Shown piece after piece: positions 1-5,692 of a DNA stretch of 5,752 nucleotides. This DNA is from Fidelibacterota bacterium (lineage in GTDB: Bacteria; Pseudomonadota; Alphaproteobacteria; Rhodospirillales; Rhodospirillaceae): positions 1 through 5,752 of the forward strand of contig CANJEU010000153.1 of NCBI GenBank assembly GCA_947473445.1, in the 5' to 3' direction. The notes under the pieces are model-generated. The model had not been told where the DNA came from. It did not search any database and was given only the letters and a program-made list of their open reading frames with translations. How positions within the stretch are numbered: the first letter of the stretch is position 1; every line of letters starts with the position of its first letter. Position numbers and translations under genes: made by a program.

Positions 1-201
1 GGCCGGAAGGAACACGAAGTCGGTCATCGCGCGTTTGAACCGCGCCGCCCAGGTCTCGGGGTCTTTCTCGTTAATCGCCAGCGCCTTGGCCACGCGCGCC
101 CATGTATCGGCCACGGTCTGATCGATGGCGCCGCCATCGGCCGATTTGTACCGGTATTTCATGTCCCAGATCTGCTGGGCAATGGGTGAGGGAGCGCTCA
201 T
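1..201 (-). CDS. nrdJ: Adenosylcobalamin-dependent (class II) ribonucleotide reductase, N-terminal fragment
   Basis: The product would reduce ribonucleotides to deoxyribonucleotides in the cytoplasm using coenzyme B12 to generate the radical. Only the first 67 codons are present; the gene runs off the left edge, so no catalytic residues can be seen. Recognition rests on the characteristic N-terminus of the alphaproteobacterial class II enzyme: an IAQQIWDMKYRYK stretch near residue 7, a TVADTWARVAKALA segment around residues 33-46, and FVFLPA at the cut end, where the family continues into a FLPAGR motif. Two ATGs lie six bases apart, at 207 and 201. An AGAGG sequence sits 7 bases before the ATG at 201 but only 1 base before the one at 207, so 201 is preferred. 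The gene is divergent from soxC, with no obvious cobalamin riboswitch in the short leader. Family identity is from memory of conserved sequence and fairly sure; the rest of the gene is unseen. Confidence 0.85.
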   Translation of the reverse strand, partial: MSAPSPIAQQIWDMKYRYKSADGGAIDQTVADTWARVAKALAINEKDPETWAARFKRAMTDFVFLPA

Positions 202-208
202 TGTCATG

Positions 209-213
209 CCTCT
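209..213 (-). promoter_or_regulatory. Ribosome binding site deciding the nrdJ start
   Basis: Read on the minus strand this is AGAGG. It is 7 bases from the ATG at 201 and only 1 base from the in-frame ATG at 207, which favours the inner start. Confidence 0.5.
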
Positions 214-325
214 TACAGTTAGGTTCTTGCGTTTTGATTAGCAACGCCAGCCGGCCGATGAAAAATCGCGCCGAACGTCTGTAAGTCGTTGATTTCGAGT
301 GTTAAGCTATCGCGTCACAAGCAGG

Positions 326-330
326 GGAGG
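326..330 (+). promoter_or_regulatory. Ribosome binding site deciding the soxC start
   Basis: GGAGG within a run GGGGAGGG, six bases before the ATG at 337. The frame is open further upstream to an ATG at 289, but that codon lacks a comparable site, and starting there would add 16 residues in front of an already complete Tat signal. Confidence 0.75.
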
Positions 331-336
331 GCTTCG

Positions 337-1614
337 ATGTCACAGCGAAAGCAGCCAGGGACCGACCTGGAACCCGTCGCAGGGAACGGTCTTCTCCATC
401 GTCGCCTGTTTCTGCGCGGCGGCGCGATGGTAGGCGTTCTGGGCGCGGCGGGCATGGCCCACGCCGATCCGCTGACGGTTCCCGAATGGGCGACCAAGCC
501 TGGCAAGCGGCCGCTGCCCTACACGCAGCCCTCGCCGTTCGAGGACAAGGTTCAGCGCATGCTGCCCGACCAGAACCCGCTCTATGAGCCGGGCGCGGCG
601 TCGGGACGTACGCCCCATCAGTATCTCGAGGGCATGGTCACGCCGAACGGTCTGCATTTCGAAGTCACGCATAACGGCGTGCCGGACATCGACCCCGCGC
701 GGCACCTGCTGGTCATCCACGGCCTCGTCAATCGCCCGCTCAAGTTCGACGTCAATGCGCTGCTGCGCTATCCGATGACCTCGCGCTTTCACTTTATCGA
801 ATGCGCGGGCAACAGCGCTTCGCTCTATGGCTCCACCGCGGTGAAGGGTTCGATCCAGCAATTGCACGGGTTGGTCTCGGGCGCGGAGTGGACGGGCGTG
901 CCGCTCTCGACGCTGCTCGATGAAGTGGGTGTCGATCCCAAGGCAAAATGGCTGCTTGCCGAAGGCGGTGATGCCTCGGGGGTGACCCGCTCCATTCCCC
1001 TTGCGAAGGCGATGGATGACGTGATGATCGCCCTTTATCAAAACGGCGAGCGTATCCGCCCCAACAACGGTTACCCGATGCGCCTCTTGGTGCCGGGCTT
1101 CCAGGGCAATGTGAATATCAAATGGCTGCGGCGTATCCGCCTCACGGACGCGCCCATGCATACGCGCTATGAAACCTCGCGTTATTCACTGCTGCTTGCC
1201 GACGGAAAGGCTGCGCAGTTCAAGCTTCAGCTCGACGCCAAGTCGATGATCACGCGGCCCTCGCCGGGCTATCAGATGCAGGGGCCGGGCTTCTACGAAA
1301 TCTCCGGCCTTGCCTGGTCGGGCAACGGCACGGTCAAGCATGTGGAAGTCTCGGCCGACGGCGGCAAAAGCTGGGCGCTTGCCGCGCTTGCCGGACCCGT
1401 GCTCCCCAAAATGCTCACGCGGTTCCGCGCGCCGTGGAAGTGGGATGGCGGGCCGGCCGTCCTGCAAAGCCGCGTTACCGACGATACCGGCTATGTGCAG
1501 CCCACGCGCGATGCGATCCTCGCGGCGCGCGGCAATAAGGCCAACTACCACTTCAATGGCATTACCACCTGGCAAGTGGCCACCGGCGGCGAGGTGTCCC
1601 ATGTTTACGCGTAG
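337..1614 (+). CDS. soxC: Sulfite/sulfane dehydrogenase molybdenum subunit SoxC, Tat-exported
   Basis: This is the molybdenum-cofactor subunit of the SoxCD-type dehydrogenase, which oxidises a sulfane or sulfite sulfur in the periplasm and hands electrons to a cytochrome c partner. The 425-residue product has a twin-arginine signal (HRRLFLRGG, Arg22-Arg23), a hydrophobic stretch, and a likely cleavage site after AHA at residue 43, fitting export of a folded cofactor enzyme. The sulfite-oxidase-type cofactor domain spans roughly residues 100-270 and includes HFIECAGN, whose Cys156 is the expected molybdenum ligand, then HGLVSGAEWTGVPL and GFQGNVNIKWLRRI. A C-terminal Mo-co dimerisation domain (about 290-410) carries GLAWSGNG and VEVSADGGKSW. 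Length is close to that usual for SoxC. The stop overlaps soxD by 14 bases, implying one operon and coupled translation. SoxC and the sulfite dehydrogenase SorA share this fold; the HGLVSGAEWTG region looks SoxC-like to me, but substrate cannot be settled from sequence. No other sox gene is in view. Confidence 0.9.
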   Translation: MSQRKQPGTDLEPVAGNGLLHRRLFLRGGAMVGVLGAAGMAHADPLTVPEWATKPGKRPLPYTQPSPFEDKVQRMLPDQNPLYEPGAASGRTPHQYLEGMVTPNGLHFEVTHNGVPDIDPARHLLVIHGLVNRPLKFDVNALLRYPMTSRFHFIECAGNSASLYGSTAVKGSIQQLHGLVSGAEWTGVPLSTLLDEVGVDPKAKWLLAEGGDASGVTRSIPLAKAMDDVMIALYQNGERIRPNNGYPMRLLVPGFQGNVNIKWLRRIRLTDAPMHTRYETSRYSLLLADGKAAQFKLQLDAKSMITRPSPGYQMQGPGFYEISGLAWSGNGTVKHVEVSADGGKSWALAALAGPVLPKMLTRFRAPWKWDGGPAVLQSRVTDDTGYVQPTRDAILAARGNKANYHFNGITTWQVATGGEVSHVYA

Positions 1615-2122
1615 TCTTGTCGCCGCACTGCTGATTGCCGCGCCGGCCATGGCGGCAGAAAGCCCTCACTTCGGTCAACCCATCACGGACGCCGACATCG
1701 CGGCCTGGGCGATTGATATCGCGCCAGACGGTCGCGGGCTGCCGGCCGGCCGGGGCACCGCTGTGCAGGGCGAAGCGATCTACGTCGAGAAGTGCGCTGT
1801 CTGTCACGGCTTTGACGGCGTGGGCACGCCCGCCGACGCGCTCGCCGGCGGACAGGGCACGCTTGGAACCGCCAAGGCGATCAAGACCGTCGGGAGCTTC
1901 TGGCCCTACGCGCCCATCATCTTCGACTACACGCGCCGGGCCATGCCGCTGAACAACCCGCAGACCCTTACCAACGACGAGGTTTACGCGCTGACGGCGT
2001 ATATTCTCAAACTCAATGGATTGGTCGGCGCAAAAGAGGTGATGAACGCGAAGTCCCTGCCGCGCGTGAAGATGCCCAACCGCGACGGCTTTACGCCGAT
2101 CTATCCGGGGAATTTAAAGTAA
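1601..2122 (+). CDS. soxD: Periplasmic monoheme cytochrome c, SoxD-like electron acceptor of SoxC
   Basis: The product is a 173-residue exported c-type cytochrome expected to take electrons from the molybdenum subunit encoded just upstream. A Sec signal peptide covers about residues 1-18, ending in AMA. One heme-attachment motif is present, CAVCH at residues 65-69, with His69 as the proximal ligand; Met115 in RRAMPLNNP is the likely second ligand. The segment LTNDEVYALTAYIL after it is the usual closing helix of this cytochrome fold. The start at 1601 lies inside the end of soxC, preceded by GAGGTG at 1591-1596, which supports coupled translation. The frame is open much further upstream only because it shadows soxC. 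Well-studied SoxD proteins such as that of Paracoccus carry two heme domains and are about twice as long, so this is a short form with one domain; it ends in a normal stop with no second CxxCH after it. Its 3' end overlaps the convergent small gene by 32 bases. Confidence 0.85.
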   Translation: MFTRSLVAALLIAAPAMAAESPHFGQPITDADIAAWAIDIAPDGRGLPAGRGTAVQGEAIYVEKCAVCHGFDGVGTPADALAGGQGTLGTAKAIKTVGSFWPYAPIIFDYTRRAMPLNNPQTLTNDEVYALTAYILKLNGLVGAKEVMNAKSLPRVKMPNRDGFTPIYPGNLK

Positions 2123-2399
2123 CAAGACGCGGCGTCTCTTCAGCTTCGGTCTCTTGCGCGGTATCGACGACCTCGGTCTCGGGGCGGTCGCTGCCGTCGA
2201 CGAGTTCCTCATGCCAACGGCTGTCGCCGTCTTGATAGAGAATCGCGGTGCTGGCGCCCGCCAGATGCTGGCGTTCCGATGCGCTGCGCGCGGCCTCCGC
2301 CGCCTTCTCATGGGTAGGGAAGGTTTCTGAATACACATCCTTCACCCGGTAGGCCCAGCCGCCGTCGTGCTCGATAACTTCGTAAGTCACTTTGATCAT
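2091..2399 (-). CDS. Small DUF2188-like protein of unknown function
   Basis: The 102-residue product has no signal peptide, membrane segment or cysteines. Residues 1-65 resemble the DUF2188 pattern: a short beta-like start (MIKVTYEVIEHDGGWAYRV), a turn into SETFPTHEKAAEAARSASER, where a THEKA motif begins a helix, and a final strand with YQDGDSRWHEE. From about residue 67 the chain becomes acidic and low-complexity (many Glu, Asp, Thr) and is probably disordered. The start is supported by AGGAG at 2406-2410, six bases upstream. The last ten codons and stop lie opposite the end of soxD. No function is known to me for this family. It is a single gene between convergent soxD and a divergent cysteine-rich gene, so context gives no functional hint. 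That it is a gene is supported by the good ribosome site and family resemblance. Confidence 0.75.
   Translation of the reverse strand: MIKVTYEVIEHDGGWAYRVKDVYSETFPTHEKAAEAARSASERQHLAGASTAILYQDGDSRWHEELVDGSDRPETEVVDTAQETEAEETPRLVTLNSPDRSA
2125..2137. repeat. Short GC-rich hairpin just after the soxD stop
   Basis: AGACG and CGTCT pair around a 3-base loop, three bases after the soxD stop codon. On the plus strand it is followed by CTTCAGC and not by a clear T run, so it is at best a weak terminator. It also lies inside the coding sequence of the convergent gene, which constrains it independently. Confidence 0.25.
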
Positions 2400-2410
2400 C
2401 GTGTGCTCCT

Positions 2411-2437
2411 GTTACGCAGATGCCCGTTACGGAGATG
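2411..2437. repeat. Two direct copies of GTTACGnnGATG
   Basis: GTTACGCAGATG at 2411-2422 and GTTACGGAGATG at 2426-2437 differ at two of twelve positions and are spaced by 15 bases start to start. They lie immediately upstream of the ribosome site of the minus-strand DUF2188-like gene, so would fall in its leader or promoter. No known binding-site family is recognised. Confidence 0.4.
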
Positions 2438-2512
2438 AAGGAGCAATGCTGACGAACAGAAAATGTTGTTTGTCGCGACGCGCGATTATTTTGGGTGCAA
2501 ATTGGCCGCGTG

Positions 2513-2541
2513 TTGCGTCCGATTTCCCGTAGGGATTAAAC
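2513..2541 (+). promoter_or_regulatory. Possible promoter for the cysteine-cluster gene
   Basis: TTGCGT at 2513-2518 and TTAAAC at 2536-2541 are 17 bases apart, the right spacing for a sigma-70 type promoter, and would start transcription about 40 bases before the GTG at 2587. Both boxes match the consensus only partly. TATAGA at 2561-2566 is an alternative -10 box but has no -35 partner at proper spacing. Confidence 0.3.
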
Positions 2542-2586
2542 TTCCGCTCGGCATCTTCGATATAGATAAACCGCCCGAGGGGAGCT

Positions 2587-3183
2587 GTGGGCAACGCGTG
2601 GGTTGTGCCGGGCCGCGACTGCGGCGATTGCATGGTCTGCTGTATCGTACCGACGATCGACGACCCGGACATACAAAAGAAACCCGGCATGCATTGCCGG
2701 CACTGCGAGACGGGCTGCAAGATTTACGAAAGCCGCCCGAAACCCTGCCGCGACTTCTATTGTGCGTGGCGGATGCTGCCCGCGCTCGGCCCGGATTGGC
2801 GGCCTGACCTATCGGGTGTTTTCGGAGTGCTGGATAAAGCCGTCATCGAGGGCAAAACGGTTGTTGCCCTGACGCTGACGCTCAATGGCGATCCCGCCAA
2901 GATCATCTCGAACGGCGCGTTCGTGTCGTTCATCCACACCAATATCCTCGAGAATCTACACATCTTCCTTGCGCTGCCGGGCCCGCCGGGCCATCTCCCG
3001 TTACGGACCCTGATCAGCGGTCCAGGCGCAGTGACGCTCGCGCGCCGCGGTGAAGCGCATGTGCGCTTGCTTCTTGAAAAGGCCGTGATGTTTCTGAAGT
3101 CGCAGCCGCCGCGGCCTTACGAATTGCGCCACGGCGGCAACGAGACAAGCGAATGGGCGGAAACTAGGTCGATTTCCGCTTAA
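2587..3183 (+). CDS. YkgJ-family cysteine-cluster (putative zinc/iron-chelating) protein
   Basis: The 198-residue product carries nine cysteines in its first 60 residues: CGDCMVCC (Cys12, 15, 18, 19), CRHC (Cys37, 40), Cys44, and the closing signature CKIYESRPKPCRDFYC (Cys44, 54, 59), followed by a Trp. The CxxCxxCC start and the C-x-I-Y-x-x-R-P-x-x-C-R-x-F-x-C ending are hallmarks of the YkgJ / CxxCxxCC family, thought to bind zinc or an iron-sulfur cluster; biochemical roles are mostly unknown. Residues from about 75 to 198 contain a beta-rich middle (AVIEGKTVVALTLTLNG) and a C-terminal helix (AHVRLLLEKAVMFLKS) that I do not recognise. No signal peptide is seen, so it is probably cytoplasmic. 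The start is a GTG with GAGGGGAG at 2577-2584; an in-frame stop at 2563 excludes a longer protein. The end overlaps the convergent tex gene by 20 bases. Confidence 0.8.
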   Translation: MGNAWVVPGRDCGDCMVCCIVPTIDDPDIQKKPGMHCRHCETGCKIYESRPKPCRDFYCAWRMLPALGPDWRPDLSGVFGVLDKAVIEGKTVVALTLTLNGDPAKIISNGAFVSFIHTNILENLHIFLALPGPPGHLPLRTLISGPGAVTLARRGEAHVRLLLEKAVMFLKSQPPRPYELRHGGNETSEWAETRSISA

Positions 3184-5488
3184 GGGCTTCGGCGAATGCC
3201 GCGCCGAACGCGCCGTCCATGGGCGCCGGTTTGTTTTCGCGGCGCGGCGGCGGCATGGCATTGCGGGCGCCAGGGTCGCGTTTTTCGGTGCGCGGCGGCG
3301 GCGGCGCGTCGCCGGTGTTTTTCTTCATCGTCAGGCTGATGCGTTTGCGGGCCATATCGACCTCGAGCACGCGCACCTTCACCACATCGCCCGCTTTGAC
3401 GACTTCGTGGGCGTCCTTGATAAACTTGTCGGCCAGCTGCGAGACATGCACCAAGCCGTCCTGATGCACGCCGATATCCACGAACGCGCCGAAGGCGGCG
3501 ACATTGGTCACGGTGCCTTCGAGCAACATGCCCGGCTTCAGATCCTTCATATCCTCGACGCCATCGGCGAAGGTCGCCGTCTTGAAGCTCGGGCGCGGAT
3601 CGCGGCCGGGCTTCTCGAGTTCGGCGATGATGTCGCGGACCGTGGGCAGACCGAATTTTTCGTCAACGAAGACCTTGGGATCGAGCGCCTTCAGGGCGGC
3701 ACTGTCGCCCATCAGCGCGCGCACGTCGCGGCCGCACGCGGCCACGATTTTCTTGGCCACGTCATAGGCTTCCGGATGCACCGACGAAGCGTCGAGCGGC
3801 TCGGTGCCGTTGGAGATGCGCAGGAAGCCTGCGCATTGCTCGAACGCGCGCGGTCCCAGGCGGGTGACTTTGAGTAGCTCTTTTCGCTCTTTGAACGCAC
3901 CCGCCGCGTCACGGTGCGCGACGATAGAGTCGGCGAGCGACGAGGTCAGGCCCGAAACGCGCGCCAGCAGCCAAGCCGATGCGGTATTAAGATCAACGCC
4001 CACCGCGTTCACCGCGTCTTCCACGACGGCTTCCAGTGAGCGGCTCAGTTTATATTGGTCGACATCGTGCTGATATTGCCCGACCCCGATGGACTTGGGC
4101 TCGATTTTCACGAGTTCGGCCAGCGGATCTTGCAGGCGCCGTGCGATCGACACCGCGCCGCGGAGCGAAACGTCGAGATCTGGGAATTCCTTCGCCGCGG
4201 TTTCGGACGCCGAATAGACCGACGCGCCGGCTTCGCTCACAATCACTTTCATCGGCTTTGGTCCGGTGGATGCGGGCAATCCGGCCAGCATATCGGCCAC
4301 CAGTTTCTCGGTCTCGCGGCTGCCGGTGCCGTTCCCGATGGCGATCAGCTCGACGTTATGTTTGCGGATCAGGCTCGCAAGTTCCAGCTGCGCCCCGCGC
4401 ACGTCGTTGCGCGGCTGGAACGGATAGACCGTCGAGGTCGCCAGCACTTTTCCCGTGCCGTCAACGATCGCAGCCTTCACGCCCGTGCGGATTCCGGGAT
4501 CAAGGCCCATGGTCGCGCGCGAGCCAGCCGGGGCGGCCAACAGAAGGTCCTTCAGGTTGCGCGCGAACACGCTGATGGCTTCTTCCTCGGCACGCGTGCG
4601 CAGGTCCGTCATGAGGTCGATGGAAAGACGGGTGTAAAGCTTGATCTTCCAGGTCCAGCTGGCAACGGTGGTCAGCCATATATCACCGGGCAGCTTCTTT
4701 CCGATGGCATAGGCATCGGCCACCATCTGCTCGGCCGGCTTGATCGGCGCGGTCACATCCGCGTCGACTTCGAGGTCGAGCAGCAGGAAGTCCTCGTTGC
4801 GCCCGCGCAGCATGGCCAGCGCGCGGTGTCCCGCGACGGTGGCCCAGCGTTCGGAATGATCGAAGTAGTCCGAGAACTTCGCGCCCGCGTCCTGTTTGCC
4901 TTCGCTCACCTTCGAGCGCAGTACGGCGCGCTCCTTCATATAGGTACGCAGACGACCCACGAGGTCGGCGTTTTCAGCGAATAGTTCCGAGATGATGTCG
5001 CGCGCGCCTTCAAGCGCGGCCTTCACGTCCGCCACCTTCTCGTTCACATAGGCCGCGGCAAGTTCCGCCGGCACCGCCGCGCGGTCAGCGAGGATGTTTT
5101 CGGCCAAGGGGCCAAGGCCATTTTCCTTGGCGATCTCGGCCTTGGTGCGGCGCTTGGGCTTATAGGGCAGGTAGATATCTTCGAGCTCGGCCTTCGTGGT
5201 GGCTTCAGTGAGTTTGGCTTTCAACTCGTCCGTCAATTTCCCTTGCTCGCCGATGGACGCAAGGATCGCGTCGCGCCGAACATCGAGTTCGCGCAAGTAC
5301 ACAAGGCGCTCGGCGAGCAGGCGGAGCTGGGTATCATCGAGCCCGCCTGTGGCTTCCTTGCGGTAGCGCGCGATGAAGGGGACGGTTGCGCCCTCATCGA
5401 GAAGGGCAATGGCCGCTCCGGCCTGAACGGGTTTCGCGTTGATCTCGGGAGCGATAAGACCGGCGTAACGAACGATATCGGGGACCAT
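3164..5488 (-). CDS. tex: Tex-family S1 RNA-binding protein (transcription accessory protein)
   Basis: Tex is a conserved cytoplasmic nucleic-acid-binding protein linked to transcription and RNA handling. The 774-residue product is full length for the family. In order it shows an N-terminal helical domain (IARYRKEATGGLDDTQLR near residue 40, then YLPYKPKRRTKAEIA), a YqgF/RNase H-like domain from about residue 325 (GLDPGIRTG at 328-336, later IGNGTGSRETEKL), the conserved SIGVGQYQHDV near 466, helix-hairpin-helix repeats at about 495-560 (VDLNTASAWLLARVSGL), and an S1 domain at about 650-720 (EGTVTNVAAFGAFVDIGV, DGLVHVSQL). A tail of about 50 residues, rich in Pro, Arg and Lys, ends the protein. 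The frame is open to 5623, but the ATG at 5488 is chosen: AGGA lies five bases before it, the family N-terminus begins there, and the best promoter candidate lies inside the extension. It is convergent with the cysteine-cluster gene (20-base overlap) and divergent from the ABC gene. Confidence 0.95.
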   Translation of the reverse strand: MVPDIVRYAGLIAPEINAKPVQAGAAIALLDEGATVPFIARYRKEATGGLDDTQLRLLAERLVYLRELDVRRDAILASIGEQGKLTDELKAKLTEATTKAELEDIYLPYKPKRRTKAEIAKENGLGPLAENILADRAAVPAELAAAYVNEKVADVKAALEGARDIISELFAENADLVGRLRTYMKERAVLRSKVSEGKQDAGAKFSDYFDHSERWATVAGHRALAMLRGRNEDFLLLDLEVDADVTAPIKPAEQMVADAYAIGKKLPGDIWLTTVASWTWKIKLYTRLSIDLMTDLRTRAEEEAISVFARNLKDLLLAAPAGSRATMGLDPGIRTGVKAAIVDGTGKVLATSTVYPFQPRNDVRGAQLELASLIRKHNVELIAIGNGTGSRETEKLVADMLAGLPASTGPKPMKVIVSEAGASVYSASETAAKEFPDLDVSLRGAVSIARRLQDPLAELVKIEPKSIGVGQYQHDVDQYKLSRSLEAVVEDAVNAVGVDLNTASAWLLARVSGLTSSLADSIVAHRDAAGAFKERKELLKVTRLGPRAFEQCAGFLRISNGTEPLDASSVHPEAYDVAKKIVAACGRDVRALMGDSAALKALDPKVFVDEKFGLPTVRDIIAELEKPGRDPRPSFKTATFADGVEDMKDLKPGMLLEGTVTNVAAFGAFVDIGVHQDGLVHVSQLADKFIKDAHEVVKAGDVVKVRVLEVDMARKRISLTMKKNTGDAPPPPRTEKRDPGARNAMPPPRRENKPAPMDGAFGAAFAEALKRKST

Positions 5489-5493
5489 GAATT

Positions 5494-5497
5494 TCCT
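5494..5497 (-). promoter_or_regulatory. Ribosome binding site deciding the tex start
   Basis: AGGA on the minus strand, five bases before the ATG at 5488. It supports this start over the ATG at 5623 that opens the same frame. Confidence 0.55.
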
Positions 5498-5524
5498 AAG
5501 CTGACGAACGGGGTCGCGGGCGGC

Positions 5525-5554
5525 AAAATAGAGAACTTGGCAGGGGCATTTCAA
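5525..5554 (-). promoter_or_regulatory. Predicted sigma-70 promoter of tex
   Basis: On the minus strand, TTGAAA (5554-5549) matches the -35 consensus at five of six bases, and TATTTT (5530-5525) matches the -10 consensus at four of six, with an 18-base spacer. Transcription would begin near 5518, giving a leader of about 30 bases before the ATG at 5488. This is inferred by eye from consensus only. Confidence 0.5.
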
Positions 5555-5593
5555 CGCGAATGCGCGCTTGATTTTTGCGACAATTCCTTTTCC

Positions 5594-5615
5594 AAAATTT
5601 GCGCAAAATTTGCAC
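5594..5615. repeat. Tandem 11-base AT-rich repeat containing a palindrome
   Basis: AAAATTTGCGC (5594-5604) is followed directly by AAAATTTGCAC (5605-5615), matching at ten of eleven positions and spaced about one helical turn. The junction forms a perfect 10-base palindrome, TTTGCGCAAA, at 5598-5607. It lies in the divergent region between tex and the ABC gene, so it could be a regulator site; no specific family is recognised. Confidence 0.5.
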
Positions 5616-5626
5616 TGCAACACACG

Positions 5627-5640
5627 CGCAAGTTCTTGCG
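5627..5640. promoter_or_regulatory. Inverted repeat CGCAAG-TT-CTTGCG, candidate operator
   Basis: Two perfect six-base arms are separated by two bases, a form typical of a dimeric repressor site. The right arm overlaps the possible -35 box of the ABC gene at 5636-5641, a place where binding would block transcription. The regulator is unknown and this assignment is inference. Confidence 0.4.
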
Positions 5641-5664
5641 TCCCTTCAATCTTGCGCCTACCGT
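5636..5664 (+). promoter_or_regulatory. Possible promoter of the ABC transporter gene
   Basis: TTGCGT (5636-5641) and TACCGT (5659-5664) are 17 bases apart and lie 28 bases before the ATG at 5693. Each box has only about three consensus matches, so this rests mostly on spacing and position. Confidence 0.25.
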
Positions 5665-5692
5665 GGCGCGCATCATCCCGCCCCGGTTTCTT

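Noticed and set aside
102..284. Plus-strand 60-codon frame across the nrdJ start and promoter gap
   Set aside because: It overlaps the nrdJ coding start on the opposite strand, has no ribosome site and no recognisable protein pattern.
208..336. Cobalamin riboswitch or NrdR box upstream of nrdJ
   Set aside because: The leader is too short for a full cobalamin riboswitch, and neither a B12-box-like motif nor a recognisable NrdR palindrome is visible.
340..1161. Long minus-strand open frame of 273 codons opposite soxC
   Set aside because: It lies wholly opposite a clearly recognised gene, its product is Arg/His/Ala-rich with no family resemblance, and such frames are common opposite GC-rich genes.
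2125..2137. Intrinsic terminator of soxD
   Set aside because: The stem is only five base pairs and no T run follows, so it is kept only as a weak hairpin.
2427..2807. Small frames on both strands across the gap before the cysteine-cluster gene
   Set aside because: Their products have no family features, they overlap the well-supported gene at 2587, and they lack convincing ribosome sites.
4055..4984. Long plus-strand open frame of 309 codons opposite tex
   Set aside because: It is a shadow of tex codons; the composition is rich in Arg, Gly and His and no domain is recognisable.
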